From the NCBI RefSeq assembly GCF_014642655.1, contig NZ_BMIR01000017.1, forward strand, positions 22,596-86,595: DNA of 64,000 bases, read 5' to 3'. The number at the start of each line of letters is the position of its first letter. Positions within the stretch are counted from its first letter, which is position 1. Positions 43,932 through 54,249 of the stretch are shown here, one piece after another. A program made the translations under genes and the position numbers. Source of the DNA: Pullulanibacillus camelliae. Lineage in GTDB: Bacteria > Bacillota > Bacilli > Bacillales > Sporolactobacillaceae. Below the pieces are notes generated by a model. The model was not told the origin of the DNA, made no database searches, and saw only the letters and a list, made by a program, of their open reading frames with translations.

Positions 43932-45122
43932 TTGCGACTTTTACATACGGCAGATTGGCACCTGGGACGCAGTCTTGAAGGCCGTTCACGTCAAAGCGAA
44001 CAAGAAGCGGTGCTTGCAGAAATCATCAGTATCGCGAACGATGAAAAGGTCGATGCGGTGATAATGGCTGGAGATGTTTACGATTCGGTGAACCCACCTG
44101 CCGCTTCTGAAATACTATTTTACGAAACGATGAAACAGCTCTCACATGGAGGTAAGCGGCCTGTTGTCGTTATTTCTGGAAACCACGACAGTCCTGAGCG
44201 GGTGGAAGCGGCCTCGCCTTTGGCGCTTACTCATGGGATTACTTTAGTAGGACGTCCATCGCAGGGACCACTCACCATTGCGATCCCCTCCTGTCATCAA
44301 GAACTCGTGATCAGTGCTGTTCCCTATCCGTCTGAATCGCGGCTTAATGAATGCTTGAGTGAAATGAACGAAGAAGCGTATATTCGTTCCGCTTATGACG
44401 AGCGTTTGTCTGTGCTTTTTCATTCGCACGCACAAGCATTTAAAAAGGAGGCTGTCAACGTTGTCATGAGTCATCTTTTTATTGCGGGAGGAAGGGAATC
44501 AGACTCGGAACGGCCGATTCAAATAGGGGGTGCTTATACGGTATCCCCCTCATCACTCGATGTTGGCGCGGACTATGTGGCCTTAGGTCATTTGCATCGT
44601 CCACAGAGCCTAGCATTTGGTCAGACACCAGGGCGCTATAGTGGCTCACCGCTTGCTTATAGCTTTTCCGAAGCGAACCAGCCGAAGTCTGTGACGCTTA
44701 TTGATTGTGAGCCTGGGCAGCCGGCAGATATCCGCGAAATTTATTTAAAATCAGGCAAACCACTTGTGCGTTGGTCGGCAAAGCAAGGCTTGGAAGAAGT
44801 GTATCAATGGATTGAGGCTGGCAGAGATAAGCAGGCTTGGGTTGATCTCGAAATTACCCTCAAGGATGCCCTGGCCATTCGTGATATTCAAAACTTGCGT
44901 AAAGCACATGAGGGCTTGATCCACATTCGCCCCATCTATTTGGAAGCGGAGAATGACGAGCTGTTTACACGGTTATCGGAGTTGCCACTGCAGGATATCT
45001 TTGGGCGCTTTTATCGTCAGCAAACAGGTGGGGCTGACCCTGATCAAGCGTTGGTTGAACTCTTTTTAGAGATGGCGAAGGAAACTGAGGAAGAAAGTGG
45101 TGGGGTGTATGCGACCGATTGA
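43932..45122 (+). CDS. sbcD: DNA exonuclease subunit SbcD (Mre11 type)
   Basis: This 396-residue metallophosphoesterase has the Mre11-type motifs LLHTADWHLGR, MAGDVYDSVNPP, VVISGNHDSPER, VVMSHLF and LGHLHRPQ, which bind two Mn ions. With SbcC it cleaves hairpins and protein-blocked ends. TTG 43932 is taken as the start because GGGGGAAG lies about 4 nt upstream and the protein then begins MRLLHTADWHLG, matching the family. An ATG-started frame from 43869 is probably leader sequence. It overlaps sbcC by 14 bp. Confidence 0.95.
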   Translation: MRLLHTADWHLGRSLEGRSRQSEQEAVLAEIISIANDEKVDAVIMAGDVYDSVNPPAASEILFYETMKQLSHGGKRPVVVISGNHDSPERVEAASPLALTHGITLVGRPSQGPLTIAIPSCHQELVISAVPYPSESRLNECLSEMNEEAYIRSAYDERLSVLFHSHAQAFKKEAVNVVMSHLFIAGGRESDSERPIQIGGAYTVSPSSLDVGADYVALGHLHRPQSLAFGQTPGRYSGSPLAYSFSEANQPKSVTLIDCEPGQPADIREIYLKSGKPLVRWSAKQGLEEVYQWIEAGRDKQAWVDLEITLKDALAIRDIQNLRKAHEGLIHIRPIYLEAENDELFTRLSELPLQDIFGRFYRQQTGGADPDQALVELFLEMAKETEEESGGVYATD

Positions 45123-48100
45123 ACTCTCAGTAGCTGGCCTTCATAGCTTCAGAGAAAAGCAAACCATTGATTTTACTCAATTAGTCGATGGGGGTGTCTT
45201 TGGGATTTTCGGTCCTACCGGAAGCGGGAAGTCGTCTCTTCTTGATGCTATGACACTTGCCTTATATGGGAAGGTTGAACGAGCGACCGGAAATACGCAA
45301 GGGATTTTAAACCATGCTGAAAATGAAATTTCAGTTGCCTTCACCTTCGATCTGGGTGTTGATGCTCCCAAACGCTACCGTGTAGAACGCGTGTATAAAA
45401 GAGCTAAGAATGACGGACTGACTATCGGCAGCTGCCGTCTGCGCTTTTTATCAGGGGAGACGCCAGAGGTGCTGGCAGATAAGGAAAGAGATGTTACGCA
45501 AGCCATCAAGGATCTGCTGGGTTTGACCCATGATGATTTTACTCGGGCAGTCGTTCTTCCACAGGGAAAATTCGCAGATTTTCTAACATTAAAAGGGGCG
45601 GAACGCCGGCGAATGCTGCAGCGGCTTTTTCACCTTGAAAAATATGGTGATCGATTGAATGAAAAAATTCGCGAGCGGGTGACAAATACAGAACGTCGTC
45701 TTGAAGCGATTGAGGCCGAAGAGCATGGCTTAGGTGATGCTTCTGATGCAGCGTTAAAGACGAGCGAGGCAAAGTATAGAGAAGCAGAGCAAGCGGCTAA
45801 TGACTATCAAAAGCAATTAAATGATGTCAAGCAGCGTTTTGATGGAGCAAAAACGCAATGGGAAACGCAGCAGAACCTTCTAGACTATGAAAAGCAAGAG
45901 CAAACGCTGAAGAATGAACAGGCGGAGATAGAGCAACTCCGTCAGCAATTAAAACAAGCGGAGCGTGTCTCCAAAGTGATGCCTTATGTTTCGTCATTTG
46001 AGGAAGCAAAGGAAGCCGCATTACAGGCAGAGAAGAGCTTGGAAATAATCAAGCAGCAATTTATGGAGAGTCAAAAAGCGGAACAAGTCGCGGTCGCAGC
46101 CTATGAGCAGGCTCAAGCTGCCTTAATAAAGAAACAGCCGGAATATGACAAGGAAAAAATGGCGTTGCAGCAAGCACAGCGTGTACAAGCTGACCTTGAG
46201 GATAGACAAAAGCAGGTCAGTGCACTACAAGAGCAGCTTCAGCAGCAACTACAAGCGCTTCAAGAAAAGCGGCAATTACAAAATAAGCTTCAAGCGAAGC
46301 TCAATGAGAAAAAAGAGCAACTACAAGGCTGGCAGGTCAGTCGGCAGGAAATTGCTGTCACGAGTGAGCAACGCGAACAGGTACAACAAGCGCTTGCTGA
46401 TAAGCAGCAAATTAAGAATGATGAGCAGACGTTCAAAGAGTGGCAGCAGCGTTTGCATGAGGCCGGAGAAAAACAGCAGGCAGTAAAAGAGAGGCTCGAT
46501 ACATCACGACGTCAATATACCGCTATTCTGGAAGGCTTGCTTCAGAGCTTTTCCCGCTATGAAGCGATTTATTTGCGTCTGGCAGAGACATCTTCAAAGC
46601 TTCATATGCTTCAGGATTGGTTGGCTGTGAAAGAGTCAGAGCGCGAAGAAGCGTACCAAGTCGCTTACAAACATGCTTTGGCTCAGCAATTGACGCGGCA
46701 GCTTGTGGCAGGGGAGCCCTGTCCTGTCTGTGGTTCCACTCATCATACTAAGAAGGCAGAGGATGATCTGGCCGAGACTTCCTTGCAGCAGTTAGAGGAC
46801 TTGAGACGCTTCTATAAAAAATGTCAGGAATGGATACAACAGACACTGCAAACCATTGGGAGTCAGCAGGCTGCCCTAGAACAAAGGGTTCAGCACATTC
46901 AACAGCTTGAAGAGGGGCATGTGCCTAACCTGAAGGCTATACCGACCTCTGACCCTCTACCCGTATCAGAATGGAAGCAGGAAGATTTAAAGCAGTGGAT
47001 TAATCAAACGAGTCGTGAGCTAAAGGCACTTAAGCAAGATGTGTTAGGAATTGACACATCCTTGCAACAGCAGCAATCAGCCTTTCGCAGTGCCTCCACT
47101 AACCAAACAAAGCTCGAATCAGAATGGACGGCTTTATCTGAGCAGGTGAATGACTATCAACGTCATGTAGAGCAGCTCAATATCACCTTGCAGGGAAGGT
47201 ACAAAGCATGGGCAGTCAATCATGTTGGCATCGAAATCGAAGATCTGGAGCAATTAAAAACAGACATCCAAGCTAAGGATCAAAAGCTGCAAAAATTACA
47301 AGAAGCAATGGATCAGCTCACCCGTCAGATCGATGAAGACGTGCAGCAGCATGAAACACTTGAAAAGGACAGGCTAAATCTTGAACAGCGCTACACAGAA
47401 ACGCGGGCGACTTGGAATGAAATCAATCGTTCGCGGGAGGCTCTAGAGCAACAGCTGCAAGAGATATTGCAGGGAAAAGAGATTAATCCTTTTGCAGCAT
47501 TGGATCAGTTAGAAAAAGAATGGCAGCTCCTGCAATCCAATGAGAAAGAGGCGAAGCGCGCGTTAGATGATATAAAACAGCAGCGTTTTACGCTAGAAAA
47601 GCAGTATTCTAATGCTCAGGCTCTTTTCCAACAAGCGGTAGAAAGAAAACAATTGGCAGAAGCTCAGCTTCAGGAGCAGATGGCACAGTATAAATTTGAG
47701 GCTCTCACTGTGATTCAGCAAGGGTATCTGTCAGATTCAGCTATTGAAGCTTTGCGTTCAAGAATAGAGAGCTTTGATGAACAATATCGTTATTTAAAGA
47801 AGGAAATCGAACGCTTGCGCAAGCGCCTAGGTGCTGAGCGTTTGACTGAGGAAGATATGAAGAAGCTGCACAATCAAGTGACCCATCTTGAAGAACAGCG
47901 TGATCAAAGTCTAAAGTTACAAGCGGCCTTGGAGAAGGAATGGCAATCGATTAAGGAGAAAAATCAACGTTTTAAGGTGCTTGAGAAGGAGAAAATTGAA
48001 TTTGCCGAGCGGCATGGACAGTTGCAAAAGTTACAGGCGGTTTTTCGTGGCAATAGTTTTGTTGAATTTATTGCTGAAGAGCAGCTTATGCAAATCAGTC

Positions 48101-48519
48101 GTATGGCTTCAGATAGACTCGCCCATTTGACCCATGGACGGTATGCCATTGAGGTCGATACGTCAGGCGGTTTTGTGATTCGTGATGACGCCAATGGCGG
48201 TATACGCCGTCCTGTCTCCACGCTTTCTGGTGGTGAGACCTTCTTGACATCCCTCGCACTCGCCCTTTCTTTATCCATGCAGGTACAGCTCCGCGGGGAA
48301 GTTCCTTTACAGTTTTTCTTCTTAGATGAAGGGTTTGGGACACTTGATCCAGAATTATTGGATACGGTTGTGACCGCACTTGAAAAGCTGCACACAGAAA
48401 ACATGGCAATTGGGGTCATCAGTCACGTGCCTGAACTTCGTGAACGTTTGCCGAAGAAAATTTTTGTTGAACCCGCCGAAGCTTCAGGACGCGGCAGTCG
48501 TATACGCTATGTCATATAA
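45109..48519 (+). CDS. sbcC: DNA exonuclease subunit SbcC (Rad50 type)
   Basis: This 1136-residue SMC-like ATPase has a Walker A in FGPTGSGKSSLLDAM (about residues 31-45). Long Gln/Glu-rich coiled coils follow, with the zinc hook CPVC in GEPCPVCGSTHH near the middle (about residue 540). The signature STLSGGETFLTSLALALSLS and Walker B FFLDEGFGTLDPE are at the C-terminus. It joins with SbcD as in Rad50-Mre11. ATG 45109 lies inside the sbcD end, preceded by GGTGGGG. Confidence 0.95.
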   Translation: MRPIELSVAGLHSFREKQTIDFTQLVDGGVFGIFGPTGSGKSSLLDAMTLALYGKVERATGNTQGILNHAENEISVAFTFDLGVDAPKRYRVERVYKRAKNDGLTIGSCRLRFLSGETPEVLADKERDVTQAIKDLLGLTHDDFTRAVVLPQGKFADFLTLKGAERRRMLQRLFHLEKYGDRLNEKIRERVTNTERRLEAIEAEEHGLGDASDAALKTSEAKYREAEQAANDYQKQLNDVKQRFDGAKTQWETQQNLLDYEKQEQTLKNEQAEIEQLRQQLKQAERVSKVMPYVSSFEEAKEAALQAEKSLEIIKQQFMESQKAEQVAVAAYEQAQAALIKKQPEYDKEKMALQQAQRVQADLEDRQKQVSALQEQLQQQLQALQEKRQLQNKLQAKLNEKKEQLQGWQVSRQEIAVTSEQREQVQQALADKQQIKNDEQTFKEWQQRLHEAGEKQQAVKERLDTSRRQYTAILEGLLQSFSRYEAIYLRLAETSSKLHMLQDWLAVKESEREEAYQVAYKHALAQQLTRQLVAGEPCPVCGSTHHTKKAEDDLAETSLQQLEDLRRFYKKCQEWIQQTLQTIGSQQAALEQRVQHIQQLEEGHVPNLKAIPTSDPLPVSEWKQEDLKQWINQTSRELKALKQDVLGIDTSLQQQQSAFRSASTNQTKLESEWTALSEQVNDYQRHVEQLNITLQGRYKAWAVNHVGIEIEDLEQLKTDIQAKDQKLQKLQEAMDQLTRQIDEDVQQHETLEKDRLNLEQRYTETRATWNEINRSREALEQQLQEILQGKEINPFAALDQLEKEWQLLQSNEKEAKRALDDIKQQRFTLEKQYSNAQALFQQAVERKQLAEAQLQEQMAQYKFEALTVIQQGYLSDSAIEALRSRIESFDEQYRYLKKEIERLRKRLGAERLTEEDMKKLHNQVTHLEEQRDQSLKLQAALEKEWQSIKEKNQRFKVLEKEKIEFAERHGQLQKLQAVFRGNSFVEFIAEEQLMQISRMASDRLAHLTHGRYAIEVDTSGGFVIRDDANGGIRRPVSTLSGGETFLTSLALALSLSMQVQLRGEVPLQFFFLDEGFGTLDPELLDTVVTALEKLHTENMAIGVISHVPELRERLPKKIFVEPAEASGRGSRIRYVI

Positions 48520-48600
48520 CGGATAAAGCTTGAAGGTCTTGCAAAGATCAGAGAAGTCAGATAAAATGAAGCATAGAATGTTTGGAGGAGGTGTGGAAGT

Positions 48601-48726
48601 ATGTTATTCAATGGTTTAGCACAGGTTGTTGACTATATCTACCAATGCTGTGCCATTATTTTCCGTTTTTCTTTCAAAGGGGAAAGTCTGCCCTTTTTTA
48701 GAGAAACTGAATACACCATTGAATAG
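48601..48726 (+). CDS. small 41-residue ORF downstream of sbcC
   Basis: A strong GGAGGAGG lies about 9 nt before ATG 48601. The peptide is short, partly hydrophobic and Cys-containing: it begins MLFNGLAQVVDYIYQCCAII and ends FRETEYTIE. A clear terminator follows at 48765-48797, which makes a short transcript or the tail of the add-sbc operon. No family was recognised. It could be a real small protein or a decayed one. Confidence 0.5.
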   Translation: MLFNGLAQVVDYIYQCCAIIFRFSFKGESLPFFRETEYTIE

Positions 48727-48764
48727 ATGCTTATCCCACATCTCGCATAGACGGATTACCGGAG

Positions 48765-48797
48765 GAGAGCGAATGCTTGGCATCTTGCTCTCTTTTT
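48765..48797 (+). terminator. terminator after the 41-residue ORF / add-sbc operon
   Basis: GAGAGC-GAATGC folds with GCAT-CTT-GCTCTC around a short loop, followed by TTTTT. It is the first convincing terminator after addB. Confidence 0.78.
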
Positions 48798-48989
48798 GCG
48801 TTTTGATTTGCCCATTAGAGAATAAGAAAGCAGAGCAGTTAGCTCATTGCTTTTAAGACGCATTAAATGGGCTTCTAAAAGCAAAGTATAAATTAAGCCG
48901 CTGGCTTGTTTTCAAAGGCTTGCTTTTTAACAAGGCAATGGAATACATGTGAAGGATGCCATAGGGATGTGTAGCCCTATGGTTTTTTT

Positions 48990-49146
48990 TACGATCAAAA
49001 GGTATAACTTCGCTGGCGCTCTCAAAGGAAGAGCGTCTAAGTCTGGCATTGATTTTCGCCATCTAAGGCCTGGCGACAACCTAAGTATGTGATTTGCAAA
49101 AATCATATCAGGAGGACCAACGAAGCGGTGCAAGCCAAGTTTTCTT
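48990..49146 (+). repeat. R3 interspersed repeat copy
   Basis: The blocks match the copy at 33940: GGTATAACTTCGCTGGCGC, TCAAAGGAAGAGCGTCTAAG, GATTTTCGCCATCTAAGG, CAACCTAAGTATGTGATTTG, AAAAATCATATCAGGAGGAC, CAACGAAGCGGTGCAAGCCA and AGTTTTCT. The copy lies within the otherwise gene-free 48727-49376 gap before the ABC-F gene. Confidence 0.65.
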
Positions 49147-49376
49147 ATTTTTTGTGGATGAATCTTTTTTAAGTGACTCAAGTTTCAGGTTAACGCTTTT
49201 GTGAGGAAGTGGCGTTATTGGGATACTTTTTTTAGTGTTTCAGGTCTCTTGCATCTACGTTGATTAATCGGCAATTTCTTTGCGTTACGAAGCATGGACT
49301 GGTAGGAAGGATTCCCCCTCTTCTCAAAAGAAAAGCATATGTTAAAAGTGATTTTATTATTAAAGGAGTGATCGGC

Positions 49377-51011
49377 ATGATTATCTGTTCAGTCAATCAT
49401 GTTAAAAAAAATATAGCAGGACAATCCATTTTTGATGATTTATCGTTAGAGATTCAGGAAGGTGAACGGGTCGCTTTTGTTGGACCTAATGGCTGTGGGA
49501 AAACAACATTATTAAAAATGATAGTGGGCGAGGAACCGTGTGATCGTGGGAGTATTGCCATTAAAAAAGGCGCGGTGATCGGCTATTTACAGCAAATGCC
49601 GCATATGAATGATGAGATGACGGTTGAGGCGTATCTGAACAGTTCTTTTAAGGCTTTACATGACATTGCTGCAAAGATAAAACAACTCGAGCTGCAGATG
49701 GCAAGTGAAGCAGATCCTGAGCGATTAACTAAACTTATTGAACGCTATGGGGTATTTCAGGGGGCATTTGAAGAACAGGGTGGCTATGAAATCGACTCAA
49801 GAGTGAATCAAGTTGCTCATGGACTCGGCATTCACTTTTTACTAGATCAGCAGCTTTACCAGTTGAGTGGTGGTGAGCAGACAAAGGTTGGGTTAGCCGC
49901 ATTACTTATTAAAGAGCCCGATCTTTTGATTTTGGATGAACCGACGAACCACTTGGATATGCAGGCAATGGAATGGCTTGAGAATTGGCTCAGGCAAAGT
50001 CAAAAAGCAGTGGTGATGACTTCACATGATCGTCAGTTTCTCGATCAAACGGTCATGAAAATTATTGATTTAGAGGAGGAAGAGGCACCACCATATCATG
50101 GCAACTATAGTCACTTTGTTGAAGAAAAAGAAAAGCGGTTAATATTAGCCTTTGCAAAGTATGAGGAGCAGCAAAAGAAAATTAAGCAAATGCAAGCGAC
50201 AATCAAACGCTTAAAAGAATGGGGGAATCGCGCCAAGCCGCCGAATCCCAAATTTCATCGTCAAGCGAAGTCGATGGAAAAGGCTTTAGAAAAAATGAAG
50301 AAGCTCTCTAGACCGAAAATGGAGCAGGATAAAATGGCACTCAGCTTTCAAGCTGATGAGAGAAGTGGCAAGGATGTCATCCGATTGGAAGAGCTTACCT
50401 TTGGTTACGATGAACCGCTTTTTGTCAACATGACCCTTCACCTTCGACATCAAGAAAGAGCGGCGATCATTGGGAAGAATGGTGTCGGAAAATCAACACT
50501 TTTTCAGCTCATTATGGGAAGACTTCGGTCACAACAGGGGAAGGTTATCCTTGGCGCTCAAGTGAATATTGGCTTTTTATCACAAGCAGCTTTTGAAGGT
50601 GATCAGGAGCAACGCGTTATTGAAGCCTTTCGCCATGAAGTGGCGGTTACCGAGGGTGAGGCGCGCCATGCATTAGCCCAGTTTTTGTTTTATGGTGAGG
50701 ATGTATTTAAACGCATCAAGGATTTAAGCGGTGGGGAAAGCATGCGCCTAAGGCTTGCCCAATTTATGCATCAGGATATCAATCTATTGCTATTGGATGA
50801 ACCGACTAATCACCTTGATATTCCTGCACGTGAGGCATTAGAAGAAGCGCTTGAAGACTTTAACGGGACCGTTTTAGCGATCTCTCATGATCGTTGGTTT
50901 CTGAATCACTGCTTCAACAAAACCTATGATCTCGTTGATAAAAAGCTTGTTGCTTATCCTGGTAATTATGATTACGTCAAAGAAAAAAAGAGCAGTGGGG
51001 AGCGTGTTTAA
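49377..51011 (+). CDS. ABC-F family ATPase
   Basis: This 544-residue protein has two ABC domains and no membrane segment. Domain 1 has FVGPNGCGKTTLLKM (Walker A), LSGGEQTKVGLAALL and LLILDEPTNHLDM. A charged helical linker of about 80 residues (KLILAFAKYEEQ-type region to KKLSRPKMEQ) follows, then domain 2 with IIGKNGVGKSTLFQL, LSGGESMRLRLAQFM and LLLLDEPTNHLDI. ABC-F proteins act on ribosomes, either as translation factors or antibiotic-protection factors; the sequence alone does not say which. AAAGGAG precedes ATG 49377. A possible leader region with the R3 repeat lies upstream. Confidence 0.88.
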   Translation: MIICSVNHVKKNIAGQSIFDDLSLEIQEGERVAFVGPNGCGKTTLLKMIVGEEPCDRGSIAIKKGAVIGYLQQMPHMNDEMTVEAYLNSSFKALHDIAAKIKQLELQMASEADPERLTKLIERYGVFQGAFEEQGGYEIDSRVNQVAHGLGIHFLLDQQLYQLSGGEQTKVGLAALLIKEPDLLILDEPTNHLDMQAMEWLENWLRQSQKAVVMTSHDRQFLDQTVMKIIDLEEEEAPPYHGNYSHFVEEKEKRLILAFAKYEEQQKKIKQMQATIKRLKEWGNRAKPPNPKFHRQAKSMEKALEKMKKLSRPKMEQDKMALSFQADERSGKDVIRLEELTFGYDEPLFVNMTLHLRHQERAAIIGKNGVGKSTLFQLIMGRLRSQQGKVILGAQVNIGFLSQAAFEGDQEQRVIEAFRHEVAVTEGEARHALAQFLFYGEDVFKRIKDLSGGESMRLRLAQFMHQDINLLLLDEPTNHLDIPAREALEEALEDFNGTVLAISHDRWFLNHCFNKTYDLVDKKLVAYPGNYDYVKEKKSSGERV

Positions 51012-51141
51012 TGAAGAGAAGAACTTGGGAATATATAATAAGGTAGAAGGCATTAAGCAATGATTTCTTTTGAGATAGGATAATTCTACCTCGAAAGCAA
51101 AGACTTAATAAAAGGAATAAATAACGAGGAGGATGATAAGG

Positions 51142-52581
51142 ATGGCAGACTATGATTTATTAAATTATATCGATGGAAATTGGGTTGGAGAAGGGCTTAA
51201 TAAAATTGAAGTAACCGACCCAGCTACAGGGGCGATTATTGGCAGCGTCCCTAACGGTGGAGAAGAAGAAACGAAGCAGGCGGTTGAAGCGGCCCACCGC
51301 GCCTTGGCAGCATGGAAAACAACAACAGCCGATGACCGTGCGGATATTTTAAGAGCGTATTTCCAGCTTATCCTGGATCATAAGGATGAATTGGCCAAGC
51401 TGATGACGCTGGAGAATGGCAAGCCTTTAAAAGAGGCTGAAGGGGAAGTCGCGTATGCTGCCTCCTTTATTGAGTGGTTTGCGGAGGAAGGACGACGTGT
51501 ATATGGACGAACGGTCCCAGGAAAGCGGGAAAATCATCGGATTAAGGTCATCAAACAGCCTGTCGGAGTAGTGGCCGCGATTACGCCATGGAATTTTCCA
51601 GCAGCGATGATTACAAGAAAGCTAGCGCCGGCTCTAGCGGCGGGATGTACCTTTATTGTTAAACCACCGGAGCAAACCCCTTTAACGGCATTAAAGCTTG
51701 CTGAGCTAGCTGAACAAGCTGGAGTACCAAAAGGTGTCTTTAACGTTGTTTGCGGTGATCCCGAAGCTTTTACCAATGTGATTATGTCTGATATGCGCGT
51801 GCGCAAGATTACCTTTACAGGCTCAACGCAAGTCGGTCAGCTCTTAATGGAGAAGAGCGCTAAGCAAATCAAAAAAATTTCACTGGAATTAGGTGGACAT
51901 GCTCCGGTGATTATCTGTGACGATGCCGATTTGGATAAATCCGTCGACATGGTATTAGCCAGCAAATTCCGCAACAGTGGACAAACCTGCGTGTGTGCTA
52001 ACCGACTTTACGTACAATCTGGTATCTATGATCAATTTGTTGAAAAATTTGCGGCAAGGGTGAAAGAATTAAAGTATGGCAATGGTTTTGAAGATGGCGT
52101 TGAAGTCGGTCCATTGATTGATAAGGATGGCTATGAAAAGGTAGAGAAGCAGGTGAAGGATGCGCTTGAAAAGGGGGCACAATGCCTTGTCGGTGGTAAA
52201 GGCCATGCGGACCCAAGCAAACATACGTATTTTTATGAGCCTACTGTTCTCACAGAGATGACACCTGATATGGAAATGATGCATATTGAAACATTTGGAC
52301 CGATTGCTCCTATTCAAAAATTTGAGACTGATGAGGAAGCTATTCATTTCGCAAATGATACGCCATTTGGCTTGGCGGCTTACCTTTATACACAAGATGT
52401 TTCCAGAGGCATCAAGATTTCTGAAGCCCTTGATTATGGCATTGTTGGCTGGAACGATGGGGTGCCATCGGCTGCTCAAGCTCCCTTTGGTGGTACAAAA
52501 CAAAGTGGGCTGGGTCGCGAAGGGGGCACAGAAGGCATCGAAGAATATCTCGAAACAAAATATGTGTCACTGAGCTTATGA
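51142..52581 (+). CDS. gabD: NAD(P)-dependent succinate-semialdehyde dehydrogenase-type enzyme
   Basis: This 479-residue aldehyde dehydrogenase has ITPWNFPAAMITRKLAPALA (substrate/cofactor loop), FTGSTQVGQLLM (Rossmann), the catalytic Glu in SLELGGHAPVI (about residue 250) and the catalytic Cys in NSGQTCVCANRLYVQ (about residue 285). LGREGGTEGIEEYLETKYV at the C-terminus is GabD-like. It likely oxidises succinate semialdehyde to succinate. ATG 51142 is used because GAGGAGG sits about 9 nt upstream; ATG 51133 abuts that site. Confidence 0.85.
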   Translation: MADYDLLNYIDGNWVGEGLNKIEVTDPATGAIIGSVPNGGEEETKQAVEAAHRALAAWKTTTADDRADILRAYFQLILDHKDELAKLMTLENGKPLKEAEGEVAYAASFIEWFAEEGRRVYGRTVPGKRENHRIKVIKQPVGVVAAITPWNFPAAMITRKLAPALAAGCTFIVKPPEQTPLTALKLAELAEQAGVPKGVFNVVCGDPEAFTNVIMSDMRVRKITFTGSTQVGQLLMEKSAKQIKKISLELGGHAPVIICDDADLDKSVDMVLASKFRNSGQTCVCANRLYVQSGIYDQFVEKFAARVKELKYGNGFEDGVEVGPLIDKDGYEKVEKQVKDALEKGAQCLVGGKGHADPSKHTYFYEPTVLTEMTPDMEMMHIETFGPIAPIQKFETDEEAIHFANDTPFGLAAYLYTQDVSRGIKISEALDYGIVGWNDGVPSAAQAPFGGTKQSGLGREGGTEGIEEYLETKYVSLSL

Positions 52582-52596
52582 ATGAATTGGCAGGTT

Positions 52597-52870
52597 AAAG
52601 AGGGGGAGACAAAACGAAAAGAAATCACTCTCATACGGAACGATAAGATTTTAAAAGAGCTAGGGAAAACAAAAGCGTAGTCAAAATATGGAGACGCTAT
52701 GGGAACGGGACCAGCGTTACTTCACAAATAAACTTCGATTTGTTCCGAGAAAGCGATAAAAGTAGACAAAGTGCTTTATGACTCAACTCAAAGAGCCGAA
52801 CGCATGCCTTCAAAATAGTGAATGCGTTCGGCTCCTCTATGAGCTGAATACGTCTGCCCCAGCCCCTTTA
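52597..52870 (+). repeat. R2 interspersed repeat copy 3 (shorter)
   Basis: It begins AAAGAGGGGGAGACAAAACG and ends CTGCCCCAGCCCCTTTA, again imperfect inverted termini. The core GACCAGCGTTACTTCAC and TTTGTTCCGAGAAAGC is shortened. The hairpin at 52793-52833 (GAGCCGAACGCAT / ATGCGTTCGGCTC) is conserved with compensatory changes relative to the copies at 2047 and 20213. Confidence 0.7.
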
Positions 52871-52939
52871 GTGTTATTGTCAAACAGTAGGGTGATCCGT
52901 ATTGAACAAGTTGATGCGCCCGGCTTTTCTAAAAAAGGC

Positions 52940-54130
52940 TTATGAAAGGACGTGTTTAATTTGTTCGATCGCCCAATCAAGATCTTTTTCATCAATTACT
53001 AATGGCGGAGCGAAGCGAATGACATTCTCATGCGTTTCTTTACAAAGAAGCCCCTTGCCTTTTAGCGCTTCACAATATTTGCGGGCGGGTTCATTGAGCT
53101 CAACTCCGATAAATAATCCCTTCCCACGAACTTCCTTAATAGCAGGGGTATCTAATGTTTTTAGCGCCTCCATAAAGTGCTTGCCTAATGTTAAGGAGCG
53201 TTCAGCGAGATGTTCTTCTTCTAATACTTCAAGGGCACTGACTGAAACCGCACAGGCTAAGGGATTACCACCAAAGGTAGAGCCATGAGAACCGGGTTCA
53301 AAGACGCCAAGAATAGCATCATTGGCTGCGACACAAGAAATCGGCATGACACCGCCGCCAAGTGCTTTTCCTAAAATGTACATATCAGGATGAACCTCTT
53401 CCCAATCACAGGCAAACATTCTTCCTGTACGACCTAGTCCAGATTGGATCTCATCAGCAATAAAGAGAACGTTTTCCTCTTTACAAACGGTATAAGCTTG
53501 CTTTAGAAACCCCTCCGGTGGAATGATGATGCCTCCTTCGCCTTGGATTGGTTCGATAAGAAAGGCAGCTGTTTGCGGCGTAATCGCCGCTTTGAGTGCT
53601 TCAATGTCACCGTAGGGAATCAATTTAATACCTGGTAGCAGGGGTCCAAAGCCTCTTTGGTAATCCGCATCAGAGGATAAGGAAACAGCGGTCATTGTTC
53701 TACCATGAAAATTGCCAATGCAGGCAATGATCTCTGCTTGATTATCAGCAACGCCTTTAACATCGTAGCTCCAACGCCGCGCCGCTTTAATGGCTGTTTC
53801 CACTGCTTCAGCTCCTGTGTTCATCGGAAGGACCTTCGTCTTATTCGTTAGCTTAGAAACCTTCTCGTACCAGGGGCCGAGCTGGTCATTATGAAAAGCT
53901 CGCGAGGTCAATGTCACGCGATCGGCTTGTGTTTTTAATGCATGGATGATTTTAGGGTGACGATGTCCTTGATTCACGGCAGAATAGGCACTTAACATAT
54001 CCATGTAGCGGTTTCCTTCAGGATCTTCAACCCAAACGCCCTCAGCTTTAGATACAACAATTGGGAGAGGATGATAGTTTCTAGCACCGTATTGCTCCGT
54101 TTGTGCAATAATCTGTTCTGAATGATTCAT
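52940..54130 (-). CDS. rocD: ornithine aminotransferase
   Basis: This 396-residue class III PLP aminotransferase converts ornithine and 2-oxoglutarate to glutamate semialdehyde and glutamate. Family blocks are [76 protein letters not shown] and the PLP lysine in [18 protein letters not shown] 54130 follows AAAGGGG by about 9 nt; a GTG 9 bp upstream overlaps that site. It converges with the gabD-type gene across the R2 repeat. Both may serve amino-acid catabolism. Confidence 0.94.
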   Translation of the reverse strand: MNHSEQIIAQTEQYGARNYHPLPIVVSKAEGVWVEDPEGNRYMDMLSAYSAVNQGHRHPKIIHALKTQADRVTLTSRAFHNDQLGPWYEKVSKLTNKTKVLPMNTGAEAVETAIKAARRWSYDVKGVADNQAEIIACIGNFHGRTMTAVSLSSDADYQRGFGPLLPGIKLIPYGDIEALKAAITPQTAAFLIEPIQGEGGIIIPPEGFLKQAYTVCKEENVLFIADEIQSGLGRTGRMFACDWEEVHPDMYILGKALGGGVMPISCVAANDAILGVFEPGSHGSTFGGNPLACAVSVSALEVLEEEHLAERSLTLGKHFMEALKTLDTPAIKEVRGKGLFIGVELNEPARKYCEALKGKGLLCKETHENVIRFAPPLVIDEKDLDWAIEQIKHVLS

Positions 54131-54249
54131 AAAATACACCCCTTTATTATGATTCCATCTTCTTTTATCTTAACAAAAGTCCCTATGAAAGCCTATACAT
54201 AATTTACAAATCGCTGCTTGTGATTTTAAGGAGGATGGCATAGGTTCAA

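Noticed and set aside
47964..48419. 151-residue minus-strand frame inside sbcC
   Set aside because: It is antisense to the conserved SbcC ATPase C-terminus (LSGGE and Walker B); shadow only.
51012..51141. Sigma-54 (-24/-12) promoter before the gabD-type gene
   Set aside because: Only GGCAT-like matches were found, without TTGCA at the required distance. A sigma-54 link with rpoN in this window cannot be supported.
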